DNA from: Phycisphaerales bacterium
GTDB lineage: Bacteria; Planctomycetota; Phycisphaerae; Phycisphaerales; UBA1924
NCBI GenBank assembly: GCA_947459215.1
Contig: CANHCQ010000002.1
Coordinates: 303,971-367,970 of the forward strand
DNA length: 64,000 bases
Direction: 5' to 3'
A program made the translations under genes and the position numbers. Under the pieces are notes generated by a model. It searched no databases. It was not told the DNA's origin and worked only from the letters and a program-made list of their open reading frames with translations. Below are positions 9,134-17,579 of the stretch, piece by piece (the first letter of the stretch is position 1; each line of letters opens with the position of its first letter).

Positions 9134-9894
9134 ATTCGCCGGTTCCTGGCTCCGCCGCGGTCACGACGACCACGGGCGCGTGGTCCGACTCTTTCACGCA
9201 GTTCTCGCTTTTCCACGCAGTCTGTGTCGTGATCTGTGCGACGGCGGTGGTTCTGGTCTGCCTGGTTGCGAAGCGGCTGCAACGCGGTCCAGTCGCCAAC
9301 CGCGAACCGCGGTTTGCATCCGCGCTCGGCGGCTCGATGGGCATCGTTGCGATCGCGTACACAGCGTACTTCCTTGCGCCCGAGCGGTTCTCCTGGCAAA
9401 CCAGTCTGCCGCTGCAGTTTTGTGACCTGCTCGTGATCGCCGCGCCGCTCGCGCTATTGACCGCGGTGCGTTGGCTTCGAACGCTCGTTGTATTCTGGGG
9501 CATCGGCCTTTCGACGCAGGCCTTCGTCTCGCCGATCGTCCACGTGGGCTATGCCCACACGTATTTTTGGCTCTTCTGGGGCTCACACCTTGCGATCGTG
9601 ATGGCGGCGTCGTACCACCTCGTCGTCTACCGGTATCGCGCTCGAGCCGCGGACCTGCTGACCGTGACGCTGTCCATGTGTCTCTATGCCGCCGTGATGA
9701 TCCCGTTGAACATCGTGCTCGACGCCAATTACGGTTTTGCGGGCCGGTCCAAGCCGGGCGCCGCATCGATCATCGACGCTCTCGGTCCGTGGCCTCTCAG
9801 GCTCGTCTGGATGTTCCTGATTCAGCAGGTGCTCATGGTCGGGCTGTGGTTCCTGCTCCGCGAGCGCCGCCACGCGGCAGCCGCTTCTGCTTAG
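9130..9894 (+). CDS. YwaF-like integral membrane protein (TIGR02206 type)
   Basis: 254 residues from the GTG at 9130, which overlaps the rlmN stop by 4 bases. About six or seven hydrophobic segments are visible. Conserved-looking charged or polar spots are LPLQFCDLL, the Q-A-F-x-S-P-I-x-H segment and YGFAGRSKPG, matching the TIGR02206/YwaF pattern. The function of this family is not known. The 9-bp gap to the next gene suggests one transcript with the cell-envelope genes that follow. Confidence 0.7.
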   Translation: MNSPVPGSAAVTTTTGAWSDSFTQFSLFHAVCVVICATAVVLVCLVAKRLQRGPVANREPRFASALGGSMGIVAIAYTAYFLAPERFSWQTSLPLQFCDLLVIAAPLALLTAVRWLRTLVVFWGIGLSTQAFVSPIVHVGYAHTYFWLFWGSHLAIVMAASYHLVVYRYRARAADLLTVTLSMCLYAAVMIPLNIVLDANYGFAGRSKPGAASIIDALGPWPLRLVWMFLIQQVLMVGLWFLLRERRHAAAASA

Positions 9895-9903
9895 ACTGTG
9901 CCC

Positions 9904-11052
9904 ATGGTCGGCCTCTGCCTCCTGCTCATCCCCGTGGCATTCGCGATCGCGGCACCGCTGTGCGCCGTGCTCATCGCGATGGGGCATCGGCTCCGGACAT
10001 TTGACGGCGGAGGGGTGGCCGGGCAGATCAAGGAAGCCCCACGCCGCGTGCCCAACACCGGCGGCATCGCGATCTTCGTCGCGATTGTCGGTCCGCTACT
10101 CGGTGTCATCCTGCTTGCGGCGCTCGCTCCGCAGGTGTTTCCCGCCGGCGCCCTTGGCACGCTCGCGTACGTGCCGCAGAAGGCCGACCTTGCCTTCGTG
10201 CTGCTCGGGAGCCTCCTGCTCTTGCACGTCATGGGCGTGATTGACGATCGAAAGCCGCTTCCGGCGTGGCCGAAGCTCGTGCTGCAGGTCCTTCCCGCGA
10301 TCGCGGTGCCGCTGCTGACCGACACCCGGCTTCTGACCGTGCTCGATGGCCATGTTGGTGGGCCGTGGCTGTCGATCGTCATCACCGCGATGTGGTTCGT
10401 GGTCGTGACCAACGCGATCAACTTTCTCGACAACATGGATGGGCTCTCGGCCGGACTCGGAGCGATCGCCGCGGGGAGCATGCTGATCATCACGCTCGAG
10501 AAGAGCCAGTGGCTTGTCGCCGGATGCCTTGCGTTGTTGATCGGTGCCTGTCTTGGTTTCTTGCTCTTCAATGCCCCGCGGCGCAGCGGTGCCCGGATGT
10601 TCATGGGAGATAGCGGCAGCCTCGTGCTCGGGTTTCTGCTCGCGTTTGCCGCTGTTCGCATCACGTACTTCGATCCGGCGACGCCGCAGGGTTCGCACGC
10701 GCACGCGGTGCTGATGCCGATCGTCGTGCTGGCGGTGCCGCTGTACGACTGCACGGTGATCACGCTGGTGCGGATGTGGAACGGCAAGTCGCCGCTGGTG
10801 GGGGACCTGAATCACGCATCGCACCGCCTTGTCCGGCGCGGGCTCTCGCGGGCGCATGCGGTGTACGTTCTCTGGGGCTGCGGCATCCTGACGGGTGCGG
10901 CCGGTTACGCACTCACGCGTTGCGATGCGATCGTGGCCGCCGCGATCGGTGTGGGTGTCGTCGCACTGCTTGGATTGCTGGCAGCGGCTGAGTACGCCAG
11001 CCGGGACGCGATGGCCGCGACGTTGCCGCGATCGACTGGAGGGCACTCGTGA
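9904..11052 (+). CDS. MraY/WecA-like polyprenyl-phosphate glycosyl-1-phosphate transferase
   Basis: 382 residues, about ten or eleven membrane segments. The glycosyltransferase-4 family motifs are present: the first cytosolic loop RVPNTGGIAIF, the Asp-rich NFLDNMDGLSAG, and MFMGDSGSLVLGF. These enzymes transfer a sugar-1-phosphate from a UDP-sugar to undecaprenyl phosphate. The sequence looks closer to WecA/TagO than to MraY, so the likely product is a lipid-linked sugar for surface polysaccharide or teichoic-type polymer. It overlaps the following O-antigen-ligase-like gene by 4 bases, which supports that role. ATG at 9904 chosen; an in-frame GTG lies two codons upstream. Confidence 0.85.
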   Translation: MVGLCLLLIPVAFAIAAPLCAVLIAMGHRLRTFDGGGVAGQIKEAPRRVPNTGGIAIFVAIVGPLLGVILLAALAPQVFPAGALGTLAYVPQKADLAFVLLGSLLLLHVMGVIDDRKPLPAWPKLVLQVLPAIAVPLLTDTRLLTVLDGHVGGPWLSIVITAMWFVVVTNAINFLDNMDGLSAGLGAIAAGSMLIITLEKSQWLVAGCLALLIGACLGFLLFNAPRRSGARMFMGDSGSLVLGFLLAFAAVRITYFDPATPQGSHAHAVLMPIVVLAVPLYDCTVITLVRMWNGKSPLVGDLNHASHRLVRRGLSRAHAVYVLWGCGILTGAAGYALTRCDAIVAAAIGVGVVALLGLLAAAEYASRDAMAATLPRSTGGHS

Positions 11053-13361
11053 GCGCTGGAGTTGTCGGCGAGCAGTTCGCGGCGCGGCAGCGCATCATCG
11101 AGCGACTTCTGCTCGTGCTGGTCGCCGGCGTCGTCGGCTTGGCGCTCCTGAAGGCGACCGCGCCATCGGTCGCGTTTCCCGGATGGGATCTTGATCCGAG
11201 CATGCTCTCAGGTCCCGTTGTCGGGCTCGGTCCGACCGCGAACCTGGGCATCGATCTCCTTCTGATCACGCTCTCGGGTTGCATCGTCGCTTTGGCGGGT
11301 GCTGGCGGAGCCGTCGTGCGGTGGTGGCAGTGGGCGCTGCTGCTGGCCGGGCTGGCGTCCGTCGCTTGGCACGCGAGGTTCGCGCCCCACGCGGCACAGG
11401 ATCATCTCACGCTTGGAGCGGCTTGGGCCGGAGCGATGTGCGCCGGGCTTGCGATCTCGGCGGCGGCACGATTCGAGAATGTGGCACGGCTGACTGCCGG
11501 TGTGCTGTTCGGATCCGTCGCTTTCTTCGCGCTCAAGGCCGGCGTTCAGGTCTTTGTCGAAAATCCGCAGACCATCGAGATGTTCAAGGCGAACCGGGAG
11601 GCGATGCTCGCGGCGCAAGGGTGGACGCCCGACTCCTTCGCGGCCAAGGCGTTCGAACGTCGCCTGTATGACGCGCCGGGTACCGGCTGGCTCGGCCTAT
11701 CGAACGTCCTTTCGACAGCCGGCGCGTGTGTGACCGTGGCGGGCATCGTGCTGATCGCACGCGGCGAGGCACGACGCATCGGTGTTGTTGCTGGCGTCGT
11801 GGGCGGACTGGTTGTGCTCTACCTTGCTGGCAGCAAGGGCGGCTGGGGTGCGGCCGCGATTGGGGTTGCCGCGATCGCGATGTGGCCGCTTGTCGGGCGG
11901 CGAAAGTGGGGAACCGCTGGCTTGCTGCTCGCGATGCCGCTCGCCGCTTTGGTTGCGATCGCGATGCGTGGCATCGTGGGCGAGCGGATCGGCGAGTTGT
12001 CGCTGTTGTTTCGTGCCCAATACCTCAATGCCGCAAGTGCGATCTTCGCCCAAAGTCCGCTCGAAGGGGTTGGCCCGGCTGGATTCAAGGACGCGTATCT
12101 GCTCGCCAAGAGCCCGCTGAATCCCGAAGAGATTTCGAGCCCCCACAGCGTGTTCTTCGACTTCGCCTCCACACTTGGTCTCGGCGGCGTCGCGTGGTCG
12201 GTGTTGCTGGGGGCCATGCTCGTATCGGCCGGAGGCCGCACGTCGCCTCCGGGTTCTGCTCCTCGTGGTGTCGACCAACTCGTGCCGAGGCTGGTGCTGC
12301 TGACCTTGGCCTTCACCACGATCGGCGGAGCGTGGGTCGAGCTCGAGATTTCGTCACCGTCGAACGTTCTCGTCCGAGTCGGAGGCCTGGCGGCTGCGGC
12401 CCTGATCGCTCTGACGCTCATTGCGGTAACAAGAGCCGAGGTCATTCGCATGGCCGCCGCCGTCGCCGCCGCGGTCGGACTGACGCACGCGATGATCGAG
12501 ATGAGCGCGGTGTTGTCCGGCTCGGCGGCGCTCTTTGCGTGCCTGCTCGGGCTCGCTTCGGCGACGAGACCGGTGCCGGAGCTTCCCGTGGCACGCGGTT
12601 CGTTCGCCCGCGCGGTGCCGGGGCTCTTGCTCGCGGTGCTCGGGCTGGTCGCGGCATCGCAGGTGTCGGTGGTGTCGCGGTGGGAAGCGATGCTCCGGTC
12701 CGCGTCTGAATCGATGGGTCGGAGTGCCGCGCTCTCGCGAGGCTTCAGCGACGCGATCGATACAGACACCAAGCTGCAAGCCATGCAGCGACTCAGCGAG
12801 GCCGTGGGTGAGTGGGTCACTCCAAACGACGCGGCGGTCTCGGCGGCGTTGCAGCGGGTTCGCATACAGGGCGCCGCCGCGGCACTGCAGGAGTTGATCG
12901 CCGCGATCGCCGTTGCTCCAAGTCATAGCGAGACCCGCGAGGCAGCGTCGCGGGTCGCCCTGCAGCTGGCGGCGCTGCGGCCGCCCAACTCCGACGAACG
13001 TCGCGATCTTCGTCAGACCGCGATCCAGATCGCGTCCGACGCGACCAATCTGCCCCTTCGCAGGGCGGCGAGTCAGGCGTGGCTCGCGAACGTGCTCCGT
13101 GGCGCGGCCGATCTCGGGGGCGATCCGACACTCCGTCGCGACGCACTCGTTGCGATCGAGAAGGCTGCGGCCCTCGATCCGTGGAATCCGCTGCACGCCG
13201 CAAATGCGGCCAAACTGGCCGAGGAGCTTCGCGATGCCCCCGCCGCGCGTCGCTGGGCTGCGAAGGCGATCGAGCTCGATGCCAATATGCGGCTTGACCC
13301 GCTGCGCCGCTTCGAGCCCGGCGAGCGGGCACGCCTTGAGGCGATTGCGAAGCCGGAGTGA
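11049..13361 (+). CDS. O-antigen ligase/polymerase-like membrane protein with helical C-terminal domain
   Basis: 770 residues, GTG start overlapping the previous stop (GTGA). Roughly twelve membrane segments cover the first ~530 residues. The segment SPLEGVGPAGFKDAYL followed by ISSPHSVFFDFAS matches the Wzy_C/WaaL-type periplasmic loop with its conserved Gly-x-Gly and His. The last ~220 residues are soluble, Ala-rich and helical, with TPR-like repeats (EKAAALDPWNPLHAANAAKL). The protein probably ligates or polymerises the lipid-linked glycan made by the coupled WecA-like enzyme. The donor and acceptor are unknown. Confidence 0.75.
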   Translation: MSAGVVGEQFAARQRIIERLLLVLVAGVVGLALLKATAPSVAFPGWDLDPSMLSGPVVGLGPTANLGIDLLLITLSGCIVALAGAGGAVVRWWQWALLLAGLASVAWHARFAPHAAQDHLTLGAAWAGAMCAGLAISAAARFENVARLTAGVLFGSVAFFALKAGVQVFVENPQTIEMFKANREAMLAAQGWTPDSFAAKAFERRLYDAPGTGWLGLSNVLSTAGACVTVAGIVLIARGEARRIGVVAGVVGGLVVLYLAGSKGGWGAAAIGVAAIAMWPLVGRRKWGTAGLLLAMPLAALVAIAMRGIVGERIGELSLLFRAQYLNAASAIFAQSPLEGVGPAGFKDAYLLAKSPLNPEEISSPHSVFFDFASTLGLGGVAWSVLLGAMLVSAGGRTSPPGSAPRGVDQLVPRLVLLTLAFTTIGGAWVELEISSPSNVLVRVGGLAAAALIALTLIAVTRAEVIRMAAAVAAAVGLTHAMIEMSAVLSGSAALFACLLGLASATRPVPELPVARGSFARAVPGLLLAVLGLVAASQVSVVSRWEAMLRSASESMGRSAALSRGFSDAIDTDTKLQAMQRLSEAVGEWVTPNDAAVSAALQRVRIQGAAAALQELIAAIAVAPSHSETREAASRVALQLAALRPPNSDERRDLRQTAIQIASDATNLPLRRAASQAWLANVLRGAADLGGDPTLRRDALVAIEKAAALDPWNPLHAANAAKLAEELRDAPAARRWAAKAIELDANMRLDPLRRFEPGERARLEAIAKPE

Positions 13362-13588
13362 CCGCTGTTTCATAACGGGCGGAACAAGCGACCCGAGCAT
13401 CCCTTGGCGCGACGACATCCGCCCGCCGCGGAAGCGACATTCCCGCAGGAGGCGCGTAGAATCCCCGTCCGGTGTGCGTAGGCGTCCGTTTGGGTGTCGC
13501 CGCAGCCGGGTCATGTGCCCTTGGAATCGATCGACGACCTCACGCCGCCGCGGGCTTGCCCCGGTGAGCGGCCGCCGGAGATGGCCTC

Positions 13589-14626
13589 ATGCCTGCTGAG
13601 TTGATGTTGCCGGAGATGGGACTGGAGCCGATGGGCGGCGGAACGCTGCGCGAGATCCAGTTCCGCGAGGCCCTGCGCGAGGCCATGTCCGAGGAGATGC
13701 GCAAGGACGATCGCATCTTCCTCATGGGCGAAGAAGTCGCCCAATACAACGGCGCGTACAAGATCAGCCAGGGCATGCTCGACGAGTTCGGCCCGAAGCG
13801 CATCATCGACTCCCCGATCTCCGAGAACGGCTTCGCCGGCCTCGCGGTCGGCGCGGCGATGTACGGCCTGCGCCCGATCATCGAGTTCATGTCCTGGTCC
13901 TTCAGCCTCGTCGCCGCGGACCAGATCCTGAACAACGTCCCCAAGATGCTCTACATGTCCGGCGGGCAGTGGGGCTGCCCGGTCGTGTTCCGTGGCAACG
14001 ACGGCGCCGGCGGCCAGCTCGGCTCGACCCACTCCTGGTGCGTCGAAGGCCTCTACGCCAACGTCCCCGGGGTCAAGATCGTCATCCCCAGCAACCCCTA
14101 CGACGCCAAGGGGCTGCTCAAGACCGCGATCCGCGACGACGACCCGACCTTCTTCCTCGAGTCCGAGCGCATGCTCGGCGACAAGGGCCATGTCCCGGCC
14201 GATGAGTTCACGATCCCCTTCGGCAAGGCCGCACTGCGTCGTCAGGGCAGCGACTGCACGGTCGTCTCCTTCGGCCGCCCGGTGAACTTCTGCATCGACG
14301 CCGCGGACGAGCTGAAGAAGGAAGGCATCCACATCGACGTGCTGGACATGCGGACGATCCGCCCGCTGGACATCGACTCGATCCTCGACAGCATCAAGAA
14401 GACCAGCCGCATCGTGGTGGTGGACCAGTGCTGGCCCTTCGCCTCGGTCGCGTCGGAAGTCGTGACCCAGGTCTGCGAGCGTGGGTTCGATTATCTCGAT
14501 CACCAGCCGCTGCGTGTGAACACCGAAGACGTGCCCACGCCGTACGCGAAGAACCTGGAGGCGCTGTATCTGCCGCACAAGGGGAAGATCATGGCGGCGG
14601 TGAAGGCCAGCCTTGGGAGGCTGTAA
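13589..14626 (+). CDS. pdhB: Pyruvate dehydrogenase E1 component, beta subunit
   Basis: 345 residues. A thiamine-diphosphate-dependent transketolase-type beta subunit: REIQFREALREAMSEEM, GEEVAQYNGAYK, DSPISENGFAGLAVGAAMYGLRPI, and the C-terminal VVVDQCWPFASVASEV are E1-beta hallmarks. With an alpha subunit it decarboxylates pyruvate and acetylates the lipoyl group of E2 (pdhC, 451 bp downstream). An E1-alpha gene is not adjacent: the upstream neighbour is the polysaccharide gene. A ~20-residue leader precedes the usual start. The stop codon TAA lies inside the left arm of the inverted repeat that follows. Confidence 0.95.
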   Translation: MPAELMLPEMGLEPMGGGTLREIQFREALREAMSEEMRKDDRIFLMGEEVAQYNGAYKISQGMLDEFGPKRIIDSPISENGFAGLAVGAAMYGLRPIIEFMSWSFSLVAADQILNNVPKMLYMSGGQWGCPVVFRGNDGAGGQLGSTHSWCVEGLYANVPGVKIVIPSNPYDAKGLLKTAIRDDDPTFFLESERMLGDKGHVPADEFTIPFGKAALRRQGSDCTVVSFGRPVNFCIDAADELKKEGIHIDVLDMRTIRPLDIDSILDSIKKTSRIVVVDQCWPFASVASEVVTQVCERGFDYLDHQPLRVNTEDVPTPYAKNLEALYLPHKGKIMAAVKASLGRL

Positions 14627-15067
14627 AGCTCAAAGCAGCAAAGCGATAAACCTCAAATTGGAGAGGAGCGATCGTGGCACGGCTGCAGGAGAGTTTCCTC
14701 GAGAGAATCGATTCTTTCTGTGATCGAGCGGTGGATGTCTCTGACGCGCTCGCGGAACACAGGATTTCGGTGCGGGTTGTCGATCAGGTCCTCGCCTCGG
14801 GAACGTCGGTTGGGGCGAACGTCTACGAAGCCGACGAGGCCATGAGCACCGCGGACTTCATCAAGTGTTTGTGCATCGCGACCAAGGAGTTGAATGAGTT
14901 TCGGTTCTGGGTTCGGCTTGCTGGTCGTCGCGGCTGGGTTGCGGCGACTCGCCTGGGACCGTTGGAGCAGGAAGCCGGCGAGATCAAGAAGATCCTCGGG
15001 ACAATGATCTCGCGTTCCAAGCGTCGGTAATGGCTGTTCGAATTTGAGATTTGCTGCTTTGAGCTTT
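14625..15067 (+). mobile_element. IVS-like element: four-helix-bundle gene inside an imperfect inverted repeat
   Basis: The left arm (14625-14659) and right arm (15041-15067) are inverted copies. The outer 18 bases pair perfectly (14625-14642 with 15050-15067), and after a small gap CTCAAATT (14652-14659) matches AATTTGAG (15041-15048). Between them lies one gene of the S23/four-helix-bundle family. The same layout (protein gene inside a long RNA stem) is known for intervening sequences in bacterial 23S rRNA, which RNase III can remove. Here the element sits in a protein operon between pdhB and pdhC. No transposase is present. The mobility is inferred. Confidence 0.65.
14674..15030 (+). CDS. 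Four-helix-bundle protein (S23 / 23S rRNA IVS-encoded family)
   Basis: 118 residues, GTG start with GAGAGGAG upstream. The sequence is almost all helical: FLERIDSFCDRAVDVSDAL, RVVDQVLASGTSVGANVYEADEA, FIKCLCIATKELNEFRFWVRL and LEQEAGEIKKILGTMI. The SGTSVGANVYEA segment is the family signature. Members form pentameric four-helix bundles and occur inside rRNA intervening sequences and scattered in genomes. The molecular function is unknown (nucleic-acid binding is suspected). The gene interrupts the pdhB-pdhC pair and is enclosed by the inverted repeat described for 14625-15067. Confidence 0.85.
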   Translation: MARLQESFLERIDSFCDRAVDVSDALAEHRISVRVVDQVLASGTSVGANVYEADEAMSTADFIKCLCIATKELNEFRFWVRLAGRRGWVAATRLGPLEQEAGEIKKILGTMISRSKRR

Positions 15068-15077
15068 GAGGTTTCCT

Positions 15078-16475
15078 ATGCCTATTCGCATTGAAATGCC
15101 CCGTTTGTCCGACACCATGCAGGCGGGAACCGTCGTGAAGTGGAACATCAAGGAAGGCCAGAAGGTCAAGAGCGGCGACGCGCTCGCCGACATCGAGACC
15201 GACAAGGCCACGATGGAGCTCCAGTCCTTCGAGGATGGCACCGTCGCTGTGATCCCGGTGCCCGAGGGGCAGAACGTCCCGATCGGCACCGTCATCCTGG
15301 TGCTCGCCGGTGCGGGTGAAGATGTCGCGTCGGTGAAGTCGCAGTTCGCCGCGGGTGGCTCGACCGCCGCTGCTCCTGCTGCGAAGGCCGCCGCCGCGTC
15401 GGGCGGGTCCGCGTCGCAGGCTTCGTCCTCCGGTGGCTCGGTCGCCGTGCTCGATGCTCCGGCGTCCAACGGCACAAGCCACGGCAACCACGGCGGGCGC
15501 ATCTTCGCCAGCCCGCTGGCCAAGAAGATTGCCGCCGAATCCAATGTCGATCTCGGTTCGCTGCGTGGCTCCGGCCCCGCTGGCCGCATCATCCGTAAGG
15601 ATGTCGAGGCCGCGATCAGCTCCGGCGCGACGAGCGCCGCAGGCCGCGGTGCTTCGAGCGCCGGCTCGGCCCGCGATCTCGCGACCCGCGTCGAGCAACC
15701 CGCGAAGCCGACGCGGAACGTGCCCGCCGTTCTGCCGTCCGTCGGCGCGACGCTCACGCCGCGCACGATCCAGCTCTCGAACATGCGCAAGACCATCGCC
15801 AAGCGATTGGTCGAGAGCAAGACCACCATCCCGCACTATCAGGTCAGCGTCGAGGTCGACATGAACGCCCTCGTCGCGCTGCGCACTCAGCTCAACGAGC
15901 AGCTCGGCACCCAGGGCGTCAAGCTCAGCGTCAACGACTTCCTCGTCCGCGCCTGCGCGCTGGCGATGCACCAGCACCCGTACGTGAACGCCAAGTGGGT
16001 CGGCACGCCCGGCAACGAGACCATCGAGTTCCTCGGTGAGGTCAACGTCGGCGTCGCGATCGCGTTGCCCGTGGCCGAAGACGGCAGCGGCGGCGGCCTG
16101 GTCGTCGCCACGCTCCGCAACGCCGATGTGCTGGGCCTCCGCCAGATCAGCGGCGAGACCAAGCGTCTGGCCGACAAGGCCCGCAACAAGGGCCTGTCCA
16201 TCGAGGACATGTCGGATTCGACCTTCACGATCAGCAACCTGGGCATGTTCGGCGTGGACAACTTCACGGCGATCATCAACCCGCCCAACGTCGCGATCCT
16301 GGCCGCCGGCGGCGCGATTCAGAAGCCCGTCGTCAGGAACAACCAGATCGTCCCCGGCCATGTGATGAACATGACCATGAGCAGCGACCACCGCGTGATC
16401 GATGGCGCGATGGCGGCTCAGTACCTCGCGACGGTCAAGGGCCTTCTTGAGAAGCCGGCGACGCTGCTGGTGTAA
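15078..16475 (+). CDS. pdhC: Pyruvate dehydrogenase E2, dihydrolipoamide acetyltransferase
   Basis: 465 residues from the ATG at 15078. Domain order: one lipoyl domain with lipoyl lysine K43 (ETDKATME); an Ala/Ser-rich linker; a peripheral-subunit-binding domain (FASPLAKKIAAESNVDLGSL...GRIIRKDVEAAI); a second linker; and the catalytic domain ending in MTMSSDHRVIDGAMAAQYL with the active-site His. It transfers acetyl groups from lipoate to CoA as the core of the complex. The ribosome-binding site GAGG (15068-15071) directly abuts the right arm of the IVS-like element and is complementary to a segment in the leader of the preceding gene. Confidence 0.95.
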   Translation: MPIRIEMPRLSDTMQAGTVVKWNIKEGQKVKSGDALADIETDKATMELQSFEDGTVAVIPVPEGQNVPIGTVILVLAGAGEDVASVKSQFAAGGSTAAAPAAKAAAASGGSASQASSSGGSVAVLDAPASNGTSHGNHGGRIFASPLAKKIAAESNVDLGSLRGSGPAGRIIRKDVEAAISSGATSAAGRGASSAGSARDLATRVEQPAKPTRNVPAVLPSVGATLTPRTIQLSNMRKTIAKRLVESKTTIPHYQVSVEVDMNALVALRTQLNEQLGTQGVKLSVNDFLVRACALAMHQHPYVNAKWVGTPGNETIEFLGEVNVGVAIALPVAEDGSGGGLVVATLRNADVLGLRQISGETKRLADKARNKGLSIEDMSDSTFTISNLGMFGVDNFTAIINPPNVAILAAGGAIQKPVVRNNQIVPGHVMNMTMSSDHRVIDGAMAAQYLATVKGLLEKPATLLV

Positions 16476-16477
16476 CA

Positions 16478-16927
16478 ATGGACGAGTCGCGTCCTTCGCT
16501 GGAAGACGGCGTGCTGCGCCTTCCCGGGCAGGAAGGTGTCTACGTGGCATTGACGCTGTCGAACCACTACGGGGATCTCGATAGCTCGATCTTCGACTTC
16601 GAACTCACGATCACCAATGTGCTTTCCGTCCGGGGGCGAGCTGGTCATCTGGAACGGCACTTCACGCTCGCCAACGTTTGGTCGAGTATTCCAGCCGACA
16701 CACGCCAGAAGGCGGAGTGGGCCGAAGCCAGGTCGGAGGACTTTAAGTTCGCGGTGCAAGTGTCGCATGACGGTATCGGACACTATTCCGCCCGGATTAC
16801 CGTGCTTCCGGTCGGTTACGAAACCGAAACGCGCGTCGTTGCGACAGTCATGGTCGAAGCCGGACGTTTGCCGCTGGTTGCGCAACTCTGGAGCCAGTTC
16901 TTCCTCAACCCGGTTCCGACCCGCTAG
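16478..16927 (+). CDS. Hypothetical protein co-directional with pdhC
   Basis: 149 residues, starting 2 bases after the pdhC stop, so very likely co-translated. No signal peptide or membrane segment. The sequence alternates short hydrophobic strands (VYVALTLSN, FDFELTITNVLSV, KFAVQVSHD, ARITVLPVG, TRVVATVMVEAG), suggesting a small beta-sheet protein. I do not recognise a family with confidence. The tight spacing could mean a role with the dehydrogenase complex or simply convenient placement. The open frame, the codon pattern matching its neighbours and the coupling support a real gene. Confidence 0.6.
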   Translation: MDESRPSLEDGVLRLPGQEGVYVALTLSNHYGDLDSSIFDFELTITNVLSVRGRAGHLERHFTLANVWSSIPADTRQKAEWAEARSEDFKFAVQVSHDGIGHYSARITVLPVGYETETRVVATVMVEAGRLPLVAQLWSQFFLNPVPTR

Positions 16928-16931
16928 TTGT

Positions 16932-17579
16932 TCAGAACCCACCCGCAGCCATCCACTCGCTCGGCTTGCACTCCATCGCTCCAGCGATCGCCAGCAGCGA
17001 TTCCAAACTCGGCAGGTGCGTGCCGCGTTCGATCGAGCTGAGCTGGCTCACGCTCACGCCGCTGGCGTCGGAGAGTTCCTTGAGCGTCCACGCCTTCTCG
17101 GTGCGGGCGAGGCGGATGTGCTTGCCAAGCTCGGCCCGCAGACGGTCCTGCGGCCGCTGACCCAACCCGAGCGTCGCCGTCGCCTGGGACAGCACCCGCC
17201 GGAGCTCGACGAGCGAGAACGGCTTGGCGAGATAATCAAACACGTCGCGTTTGAAGGTCTCCCGCATCGAGTCCATCGACGGGTAACCGGTCACGACCAC
17301 GACGGCCAGCTTGCTCCACCGCTTGCGGATCTCCTCAAGCACCGTCTCGCCCGACTCGCGGCCCATCTTGATGTCCAGCAGCACCACGTCGGGCAGACGC
17401 TGCTCGCACGCGCTGAACAGCTCCGCCGAGTTCACGCACGCTCGCACGTCGTGCCCGTCCGCCTCCAGCACGGAGCGGATGTACTGGCGGAAATCCTCAT
17501 CGTCGTCGAGGCACACGATCGACAGCCGGGGTGCGGCGGATGCGGGACTGACGGTGGAGTTGGTTTCGGCGGGAGTCAT
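16932..17579 (-). CDS. Response regulator with receiver domain and XRE-type HTH
   Basis: 215 residues. Receiver domain at residues ~18-125: acidic pocket DDD (25-27), phospho-acceptor D69 (VVLLDIKMG), T97 in VVVVTGYPS and K119 (YLAKPFS). After a short linker, residues ~145-205 form a lambda-repressor/XRE helix-turn-helix (IRLARTEKAWTLKELSDASGVSVSQLSSIERGTHLPSLESLLAIA). Receiver plus XRE is an uncommon pairing: most response regulators use OmpR, NarL or Fis-type outputs. Its start overlaps the stop of the upstream histidine kinase by 4 bases, so the two form a coupled two-component pair. Confidence 0.88.
   Translation of the reverse strand: MTPAETNSTVSPASAAPRLSIVCLDDDEDFRQYIRSVLEADGHDVRACVNSAELFSACEQRLPDVVLLDIKMGRESGETVLEEIRKRWSKLAVVVVTGYPSMDSMRETFKRDVFDYLAKPFSLVELRRVLSQATATLGLGQRPQDRLRAELGKHIRLARTEKAWTLKELSDASGVSVSQLSSIERGTHLPSLESLLAIAGAMECKPSEWMAAGGF

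Noticed and set aside
14674..15030. Reading the four-helix-bundle gene as a transposase or toxin
   Set aside because: The residues match the S23/IVS family and no nuclease or recombinase motif is visible, so no catalytic function is claimed.
14823..16550. Long open frame antisense to pdhC (575 codons)
   Set aside because: It is opposite a well-supported gene, and its composition (Arg/Asp/Val/Leu-rich without domains) is the usual mirror of a high-GC coding strand.
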